From positions 992,001-1,056,000 of the forward strand of contig OX637622.1 in NCBI GenBank assembly GCA_951802195.1: 64,000 nucleotides of DNA, given 5' to 3'. Positions within the stretch are counted from its first letter, which is position 1; every line of letters begins with the position of its first letter. This DNA is from Tausonia pullulans (lineage: Eukaryota > Basidiomycota > Tremellomycetes > Cystofilobasidiales > Mrakiaceae). The notes under the pieces were generated by a model. The model had not been told where the DNA came from and made no database searches. It saw only the letters and a program-made list of their open reading frames with translations. Positions 55,859 to 64,000 of this stretch are shown one piece after another. Both the position numbers and the translations under genes were made by a program.

Positions 55859-56319
55859 TTAACAAAGGCAAAGATGATCGATGTCTGATGGCAATATTTG
55901 AGATTGCGCACCTCTGTCCTTGGTCGTGATTAGATTGCCCACTTCCATCTCTTCCAGTTTATCTGCCACCAGTTTATGTATCTGCGACGGGGCTTTCAGT
56001 GATTTTAGAATCTCTGGCACTTTCAAAAAAGTAGCCCATACGCAGTCCGAAATGTTATATTCTCTCAGAGACGCAAGATCCGCGCCATTGGTCATGTTAA
56101 TATTGACGCGATGCTGAGTTGAAAAAGCATCTTCTTGGATTTTCTCTGCCCTCTTGCTGCCTCGATATTAATTCCTTGGTGAACATCTAAAAGGTTGCCA
56201 TCTGGTGCGAGCGAGACGGCGCCTGCCGTGCCTCCACCGTGCGTGATTTCCCTCCATTCACGTCTTTTATCGGTTGAGATGGGCGCTGCGCTGAACTCCT
56301 TCTTTAACCCGACACAAGA
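55859..56319 (-). pseudogene. Protein-like relic frames of unknown family
   Basis: Two partly overlapping open frames on the minus strand (56092-56319 and 55859-56167) have balanced, protein-like translations in a region that is not GC-rich. One contains REWREITHGGGTAGAVSLAP, the other NISDCVWATFLKVPEILKSL. They look like pieces of one decayed or unmodelled gene. I do not recognise the family, and neither frame alone is long enough to be a typical gene. Confidence 0.35.
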
Positions 56320-56680
56320 CTAAGCTTACGTGCCCTCGTTCCTGTTTCATGGTTTCTCTGCCTACCTACAGTCAAGGGGAGAGCCACTTAACATTATGTA
56401 AGTTAAGTCATCGTCAGGTCGACACCGGACCAGGCCGCCAGGAGAGAAGCCGGCGTGCGACGATGGGGCGGCGCGCCTGCCTCGATGGGCTCATCCTCTT
56501 GCTCGCGCCCATCGAGCATCGCCCTAACCCCCGACCACTACCACCACTACTATCAACATCGGGCCACGCTATCGGACGACAGCCCTCTCAAATATATACA
56601 TACAGTCCCAAATTGTGCCGTCGTCCTCCCATATTGCCTCCGCCTTCCGCACTCCACTCTCCACTCCCTCACCCGCGCTA

Positions 56681-59600
56681 ATGCCGGCCAACGCAACCCG
56701 GCACGGGCCTGGGATCTGCGCCATCCGAGGTGGATGTGGTAAGAAGAGCATTTTCAGCCCAGAGCTGCCTTGCCCAGACGATGACGACGCTGAGCCCGTG
56801 AGTGCTCGTTCGCAATACAGTCGTGGCAATCGTCGTTGCCTCCCCTCGCTTAAGCCCCTACCCCGATCTCCCTTCACCAGGCGAGCGACGAGCTCAAGAC
56901 CCTACTCGCTGAGGTCTGTGGACCGTCCTACACAGTCCCAGACACCACGTGTTGCACTCAGGATCAGGTCGAGACTCTCCAGGCGAACCTCCTCCAGGCT
57001 GAACCGTGCGTGGGCTCACTCTGTCCTTTCTATCTCGCTTCGGGCCCAACTCATGTCGTTCCGCCCCAGGATTATCGCATCTTGTCCAGCCTGCCGGAAC
57101 AACTTCCGGTCGTTCTATTGCGAGTTCACTTGCTCACCCGACCAGTCGACATTCCTCCGCGTCGCGCAGACGCAGCTCATCGGACGCGCGCCGAACCAAC
57201 AGGAGGCCGTCAAGGAGGTCGAGTACTACGTTTCAGATGCCTTCCGCGACGGCTTCTTCGACAGCTGTAAGGACGTCCAGTTTGCAGCGATCAACTCGTT
57301 TGCGATGGACCTCATTGGCGGCAAGGCCAAGGACTCGCGTGCGTTTGTCAAGTTCATGGGAAAGGAATCGTCGGCGGGCCTCGGATCGCCCTTCCAGATC
57401 AGCTTCCCGGAGCCCTCGACGGTTGAGCCCGAGAAGGGGATCTCCCCGCTTGCCGCCCCACCTCTCGTGTGCTCCGATCCTGGGCTCGCCTCGCGATGCA
57501 CCTGCGTAGACTGTCCCTCGATCTGCCTCGAGCTGCCCTACCTCCCACCGCCGTCGCCACCCCACCAGTCGCGATGCCATATTGGTGCCCTCTCGTGCAC
57601 GTCCTTTGTCCTTATACTCGGCTACTCGCTCGTCGTCCTGGCCATCCTTGTCACATACGCCTTCAATCTCACGCTCCGCGCACGTCAACGACGCTGGGAG
57701 CGGCATGCGCTGTTCGCCGGTGAGAGCGGCGTCGAGGAGGGAGAGGCCGCCCCACTCTCGCCCAACGGTATCCGCCGGGGAAGGGACCGCGAGTGGGAGG
57801 ATAGTACTGGTGACCGCGACTCATTCCCGAACAGCCATCGGAGTGGGTCAAGCCACATGGGCATGGGACGCGCGAGTCTACTCGAGCAGATCGACGCGCT
57901 TCAGCCTAGGCAAAGCAAAATCAACGTGACGCTCAGGCGGATGTTCTACAAGCTCGGTCTCTTCTGCGCTAAGTACCCCTGTGAGTAGAGATGGAGCTCT
58001 CACCGTTCTCGTTGGATTCAGAGCCTGATTGTGCAACCTCAGTCCCGACGTTTGCCATCGCCTCGGTCATTATTGGCATCCTCAACCTCGGCTGGAAGTC
58101 CTTCTCCATTGAGACCGATCCAGTCCGGCTTTGGGTTGCCCCAGGCAGCGAGACGGCCGTCCAGAAGGACCATTTCGACTCCAATTTTGGGCCCTTCTTC
58201 CGGCCTCAGCAGATCTTCATCACGGCCGCCTCGCCGGCCTCCCACCGGGTCTCGGAGAATCAGGACAACGTCACGCGCGAAATTCTGTCCCTTCCGGAGC
58301 CCTCAGAACCGGCTATGACTTTTGATCGACTCGAGTGGTGGCTCGAGCACGAACAGGCCATTACCTCGCTCAAATCCACGCCGAATGGCTACACATTCCA
58401 GGACGTTTGCTTCTCTCCGGCCGGACCCGGCACGCCCTGCGTCATTCAGTCTGTCTCGGCGTGGTTCGGCGGCTACTTAGACGAGGACACATGGGAGGAG
58501 ACCATCGAGGATTGCGCCGCGAGCCCAGCTCAGTGTCTGCCCGACTACGGCCAGCCTCTGGATCCCAAGATCATCCTTGGCGGTATTAACGAAGACAGGA
58601 GCTGGAAGGATGCCAAGAGCATGATTGTCACTTTCGTCGTCAATGGCTCGCTCGACAAGAAGATCCTCGCCCGGACGGAGGAGTGGGAACGCACCTTGAG
58701 GGCGTATCTCGACAACGTCTCGCACACGGCTAGGGAGGACGCGGGCGCGTGGATTTCTTACTCGACAGGCGTCAGTCTCGAGGAGGAGCTGAACAAAAGC
58801 ACCAACACGGACTACAAGACTGTCATCGCCTCGTACCTGCTCATGTTTCTCTACATATCGCTCACCTTAGGCGGCGGGAATGGCACCGGCCGGGCTCTGC
58901 TCTTTGGCGAAGACGGCATTTTCCCCTCACTCTGGGACAAGATCGTCCAGATCCCTGTCCTGCTCCACCTCCAGCGGGCGCCAGCGTCCCCCGACCCCGG
59001 TTGGTCGTCCTCGACCTCAGTTGCTTCGCCCTCGCGGCGGCTGCGAACGCGCCTGAATCGGCTCATTGCCTTCCTCCCGACGCTCCTCTCCGTCAACTCT
59101 AAGTTCACGCTCGGTCTATTTGGCATCGCCATGGTTGTCATCGCGATCTCAACCTCGGTCGGCCTCTTTTCCATGCTCGGTGTCAAGGTGACACTTATCA
59201 TTGCCGAGGTTATCCCCTTCCTCGTCCTTGCCGTGGGCGTCGACAATATCTTCATCCTCGTTCACGAACTTGATCGCCAGAACGCCCTCCACGGGCCTGG
59301 CGCCTCGGCCGCATCAGCCGCGCATGCTAACGGTATCCAGCACTTGGGCGGGGACTCGTTTGCGGACGACCTTGATATCGATGACGGCGAGGAGGACGGC
59401 CTTCTTGCGCCGTCGCACCTCAGCCCGGAGGAGAGAGTCGCTCGTGCACTCGCCCGCATGGGACCTAGCATCCTCCTCAGTGCTGTCACCGAGACTGTTG
59501 CTTTTGCGCTGGGGGCCCTCGTCCCGATGCCGGCTGTCCGCAACTTTGCTCTCTACGCCGCCGGCAGTGTCGCCCTCGACGCTGTTCTTCAGGTCACGGT

Positions 59601-61520
59601 ATTTGTCAGCGCGATGACGCTGGATCTCAAGCGTGTCGAAGTGAGTGAAACTGCTTTCGCTGTCCAAGACGCGCATTCTGACTCTCTTCTCCCAGGGGAC
59701 TCGGATGGACTGCTTCCCCTGCGTCCGGCTTCAGCCTCCGATCGGCCTCTACGACACGCCGAACCCAGCCGTCTCGAGCGAGGGTATTGTCGGGCGATTC
59801 ATTCGCCGGCACTATGCGCCGTTCCTCCTCAAAAAGGAGGTAAAGGGCGCCGTGGTCATTGCATTTGCTGGTCTCTTTGTCGTCGCCGCCATGGGTGTTC
59901 AGCGAATCGATCTCGGTCTCAGTGCGTCGGACGGCTTCTGTATCTAGATAGTACTTGCATCTCACTGATCCTTGTTTCCTTTGTTTCATAGACCAGCGCC
60001 TCGCGCTGCCCTCTGACTCGTACCTCGTTCCTTACTTTGACTCGGTCGACAGGTACCTCGAGGTCGGCCCTCCGGTGTATTTTATCTCGGACCACCTCGA
60101 CGTCACCTCCCGTAGCGGTCAGCAGGCCCTCTGCGGACGCTTCACGACCTGTGATGATCGCTCAATCGCCAACACGCTCGAAGCCGAACGCAAGCGGCCG
60201 GTCGTCTCCTTCCTCGCCAATCCGCCTGCGGTTTGGATCGACGATTTCCTCCAGTGGCTCAACCCGGTCCTCGAGCAGTGCTGTCGAGTCCGAATCGACG
60301 ACCCCTCGACCTTCTGCTCACCGCGCGACCCGGAGCGCCGCTGCCAGCCGTGCTTTTTCGAACGAGACCCGCCGTTTGATATTACCATGAGCGGCCTTCC
60401 CGAGGGACCCGAGTTCATGTGGTACCTTCGACATTGGCTTGAGAGCCCGACAAACGAGGACTGTCCGCTCGGCGGCAAGGCCTCATATGGCAACGCCATC
60501 TCGATCTCGGCGGACAACTCCTCGGTCGTCGCCTCGCACTTCCGGACGTACCACACGCCGCTCAAGACACAGGAGGACTTTATTAATGCGCTCGCCGCCG
60601 CCAAACGCGTCGCCGCAGATCTTTCCAAGCGCACGGGGGCGAACGTCTACCCGTACTCGCTCTTCTACGTTTTCTTCGACCAGGTGAGCCTGCTGGTCTG
60701 CTGCTTCTATCTGTTGCTGTGCCTTATCTTGACAACGTCCTCTCCTCGCGCCTTCAGTATTCCCACATTGTCTCGATCACCGTCCAGGTTCTCCTTCTCG
60801 CTCTTGGCGCTATCCTCGTCGTCACGTCCCTACTCCTCGGCTCTTGGCGCACGGGCGCCATCGTCACGTTCGTCTGCGCGCTCGCCGTCTTTGACGTGAT
60901 GGGCATGATGGGCGTCTGGGGCATCTCTCTCAACGCCATCTCGCTCGTTAATCTCGTTATCTCGCTCGGCATCGCCGTCGAGTTCTGCTCGCACATTGCG
61001 AGGGCTTTCATGGGTGCTGGAGGAGGGGGCCTGCCTTACGGCCACCCGAACGGGCCGAAGGAGCGGGACGAGCGAGCTTGGAGCGCGCTGGTCGACGTTG
61101 GAGCATCAGTTCAGTCGATACTTCTTCCCACTGCTCTTGAGATGGAGACTGACTGATGAGTCGCCATTCTTGACAGGTCTTTTCGGGGATTACCATGACC
61201 AAGCTTATTGGCGTCTCGGTCCTGGCATTTACCCGATCCAAGCTGCTCGAGGTGCGTGGTTCCGCCGTTTCCTCCATTTCCCTCAAAACTGAATCATTTC
61301 GCACCGGCAGGTCTACTTTTTCCGCATGTGGCTCTCTCTCATCATCTCCGGCGCCCTCCATGGACTTGCCCTGCTCCCCGTCCTCCTCGCCTACTTTGGC
61401 GGCCAGGGATACGAGTTCGATGATGCCGACGAGGAGTGGATGGGCAAGGCCGTCCGCAGCGGGGAGGGGCTTGAGTACGCGCCCTTCCATGACGACGCCA
61501 ACTCGATGGCGAGCGATTGA
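56681..61520 (+). CDS. NPC1: Niemann-Pick type C1 sterol transporter
   Basis: Nine exons (56681-56797, 56881-57005, 57070-57980, 58043-59640, 59696-59921, 59992-60683, 60758-61108, 61177-61251, 61311-61520) give 1,434 residues. NPC1 (yeast Ncr1) moves sterol through the vacuolar or lysosomal membrane. The Cys-rich sterol-binding N-terminal domain (GICAIRGGCGKKSIF, CPACRNNFRSFYCEFTCSPDQ) is followed by a first span, a large luminal loop, the sterol-sensing domain (LIIAEVIPFLVLAVGVDNIFIL; ARMGPSILLSAVTETVAFALG), a second Cys-rich loop and the C-terminal RND spans (LVNLVISLGIAVEFCSH; VYFFRMWLSLIISGALHG). No signal peptide is visible after the ATG at 56681, so the true start is probably in an upstream exon not resolved here. 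The tail lacks an obvious sorting signal. It converges on the next gene with a 142 bp gap. Confidence 0.93.
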
Positions 61521-61662
61521 TTAGTGGATCCAATTTCATGTGAATGTTTCGTTGGGACTCAAGTATCCTAAAGATGAAGATGAATGCAAATAGAACGGCA
61601 GGAGATGAGATGCACAGGAAGAGCACAGGAGAAGGTTGAAAAAAGGAGAGGAGGGTCACTTC

Positions 61663-64000
61663 TCAGAGCTTGGGGTTTGGCGTGACTGGGCGGCCGAATG
61701 GCGAAGGATTGTCCATCGGGGATGGAACCGCGGCAGACGAGGATGGGGCGGCTCGCCTGCTCTGACGCGGTCGGAGAGGTTCGAGCTGAACAATCAAGCC
61801 GGATAAGCCTCTGTGTTCGCTTCAGTCGCTCGAGGAGACGCACCTTGCGCCGGAGATCCTTCATCTTGGCCTCCTTTGGTTCCCACAGCTCGAACCCGTT
61901 CCGCAGCTCGGTGAGCTCCGTCGAGAACAAATCTAGGACGAGAGGGTCCTCCATAATGCCGCGCTGTCGACAGGTGAGGAGGTCAGCGACTGTCGTTCAA
62001 AGACAGACTAGCAGGGCGCACCAGAATCCAAGGGATCTCGTAGCTGTTCTTGCCCTCAGTTGCCAGGAATTCTTCCACCTCGAGCGATCCCCGCGGGGTG
62101 TTGGCATCGGACGTCTCCAGCGCGTAGCGGACGGCAAAGCTGAGCAAGGAGCAAAAGGAAGACCAGTGTCAATTTCAAGCTCATTCTCGCTGTCCCATTC
62201 GATCCAGCTCACTAGTAGGAGGCATCCTCGCCGTAAGCGGTCGAGTGCCCGACGCACGTGAGGCCGCTCGCAACGGCCTCGCTCAAATGAGCGACGAGCC
62301 CTCCGTCCGAGAGCCCCGCATTGCGGAGCTGAAGGCAGAAGATGAGGAGATTGGTGACAAAGTCGAGGGCGTCATACGCTGCACCGTCAATATGGAGAAG
62401 CCGGAGGATCGAGGGGTGGTGGGCAGCCGAGAAGATAGCCGAGTACACGGGAACAACCCTGCACAAGTGTTCGTGTAAATCAGTCGTTGATCTGAAGATA
62501 GGGGAGATGAGAGGGCACAAACTGGTCATTGAGGGACGCGACAAAGACAAACTTGGCCCCGTGGTCGAGCGCGGATGAGAGAGATGCAATGTACGCCTTG
62601 GAACAAGCGGATTCGGTGTCCTGAGGGGTAACGACAATATGTCAGAAGCCGACCCTGATTGGTGTAAGCAGGTGAGTAGGGTGGGCGAAGGACGAACTTG
62701 GAACTCGAAGAGTTCATGGGCGGCCGCATTTTCAAAGTACTGAATGACTAGAAACACGGGAGGGGGTCTCAGTGCCCGTGTTATGGGGCAAGGTAGAATG
62801 TAGGAAGTGACTTACAAGGCATCGCCACGTAGCTCGAGTTTAAGTAGGCGAGAGGGCCAAGGTGGACGCCGCCTGCAGATGATCACACGCCCTCAAGTCA
62901 GCGCTGCTAACAAAGACGTCGAAAAAGGTTTAGATCAGACACACAGAGGCCAAGCATGGCAACCTTCGGTCCTCTCCTTCCGCGTCGCCTGGGACCAGCG
63001 GACGGGGGGCCAAATGCTGCCTCGAGCCGGTCGACCGCTTCGGCATTGTGAGGTGAGCAGAGATGACCCTGCTCGTACAGCCTGTTGAGGAGGTGGACTG
63101 TGACGGGGCATCCTGTGAATGAAAGTAAGAAGGAATGATCAGACTCCGGGTTGACGAGTCAGCAGGACGAAGAAATCCACCTTGCGAGTGGGTCGCAATA
63201 AGGACAGCATCGGCGAGCCGCATGTCGTCGACCCAGTCTGCTCGAGACAGATACTCCTTGAATAGCCTGGACGTGCATGGATCAGGATCAGCAGCAGTCT
63301 CCCCGAGTGATCCTCCTCAATCAAAGATACTGACTTGTCGACTCGGTCCTCAACCTTACCCTCGCCCTCGAGGGACATGACAGTGATCTTGTCGAGCTCG
63401 ACCCGGCCGTCTGCCTGGAAATAAGTTTCGACAGCGTGCCGCATCTTGTTCGAGAAGGCAGTGGACGTCCCCGTTGGCTCGCCAGCGATGTAGCGGACGA
63501 TAGCATTGGGGAACCAGCCGTGGACACCGCTATAGAGAGAGAAAGGAACATCAGAAAAGATAACTGGAAGTATCAGGAGCTGCGACGCACATGATAACAA
63601 CCCTCCGAATCGGCCTCTCGAAGGAGTCGCCTCCGCTGACAGCAAACCCGCCGCCGCGGATCACGTCGAAAGTCTTTGGGAGCTCCCCCGCTCGCCGCCT
63701 TCTCTCTTCAACACCCATCTCGCGCTCGGTTCGGACCTCAGGCAGGACGTAGCTCCCGAGCGCAGAAAGGGTCTTGCGCGTGACGGACTTTGGCCGAGGA
63801 GGCGGGACGGACCGCGGCTCGTGGTTAAAGACATCCTTGTACGTCGGCAACACAAAGTTCGGAGGAAGCGTAGTCTTGCTACTAGGGCGAGCGGAGGTAG
63901 AGGCGGCCGAAGTGGAGGTGAGCGGGGCGGACGACGAGTGCGGCGTTTGCGCCTTGAGCTTAGAGTTTGCTGTCAAAGGCGCCTGCGTGGCGTGGCTCGA
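61663..64000 (-). CDS. YML020W-family alpha/beta-hydrolase-like protein, 5' end cut by window edge
   Basis: About nine exons on the minus strand end at a stop at 61663-61665; the frame is still open at the right edge, so the N-terminus is missing. The visible part starts with a Ser/Thr-rich region, then PTYKDVFNHEPRS, the family core VHGWFPNAIVRYIAGEPTGTS, the nucleophile-elbow-like ATHSQG, LAYLNSSYVAMPFIQYFE, KFVFVASLNDQVVPVYSA and the closing ILRGIMEDPLVLDLFSTEL segment. This matches the uncharacterised fungal family of yeast YML020W, which resembles lipase-like alpha/beta hydrolases (Ser in HSQG, an Asp in NDQ). Function is unknown. The last splice junction, near 61.75 kb, is not fixed. 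Confidence 0.7.

Larger units (their letters stand above)
54647..56680. other. Gene-poor block with relic sequences
   Basis: About 2 kb between the M43 protease and NPC1. It contains a decayed copy of part of the protease gene (54855-54945) and protein-like relic frames on the minus strand (55859-56319), both listed separately. The remaining ORFs look like chance frames. Confidence 0.5.

Noticed and set aside
1-64000. CRISPR arrays, operons, riboswitches or other prokaryotic features
   Set aside because: The window is clearly fungal nuclear DNA with spliceosomal introns; no direct-repeat array with spacers was seen.

Overview
This window is a stretch of ordinary, gene-dense fungal nuclear chromosome. 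The organism is probably a basidiomycete, and a pucciniomycete yeast of the Rhodotorula/Sporobolomyces kind would fit best; the class is an inference, not a measurement. The reasons are a GC-rich sequence, many short introns per gene (about 45-100 nt, GTGAGT/GTGCGT donors, CTAAC or CTGAC branch sites, CAG/TAG acceptors), very small exons, CT-rich leaders, and a gene set that includes a CPL1/priA-type secreted protein, a neurofibromin/Ira RasGAP with its Sec14-like module, and a low-affinity (class II) cAMP phosphodiesterase. Coding sequences were rebuilt by hand from conserved protein frames plus GT-AG (three times GC-AG) splice sites. For most genes the exon lengths sum to a whole number of codons.

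Layout, left to right: an Arg/Ser-rich protein running off the left edge (-); a SUR7/PalI-type four-span membrane protein (+) convergent with a DUF1365 protein (-); cAMP phosphodiesterase PDE1 (+); a soluble epoxide-hydrolase-type alpha/beta hydrolase (+) convergent with a DH-PH-FYVE Rho guanine exchange factor (-); a 10.5 kb neurofibromin/Ira RasGAP gene (-); a 2.5 kb gene-poor block; a GNAT acetyltransferase (-) divergent from a small heat-shock protein (+); a plus-strand run of RNA exonuclease REX1, HID1, a CPL1-domain secreted protein, a DCAF5-like WD40 protein and the Arp2/3 subunit ARPC2; a Fet3-type membrane multicopper oxidase (-); a Kelch-repeat protein (-); a 3 kb gene-poor block; a secreted M43 metalloprotease (+) followed by a decayed piece of itself; a block with relic coding frames (-); Niemann-Pick C1 (+); and a YML020W-family hydrolase-like protein running off the right edge (-).

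The genes do not form one pathway. The closest functional theme is signalling: PDE1 (cAMP breakdown) and the Ira/NF1 RasGAP (Ras inactivation) are both brakes on the fungal Ras-cAMP axis and start about 20 kb apart, with a Rho exchange factor between them. A second loose theme is the cell surface and membrane traffic (SUR7-like, FYVE RhoGEF, HID1, ARPC2, NPC1). I found no CRISPR array, tRNA, rRNA, intact transposon or virus-like element, and no convincing new multi-gene system. The most notable observations are three GC-AG introns in three genes, several micro-exons, a transition-biased relic of the M43 protease, protein-like relic frames at 55.9-56.3 kb, and large disordered insertions inside two enzyme/GEF domains.
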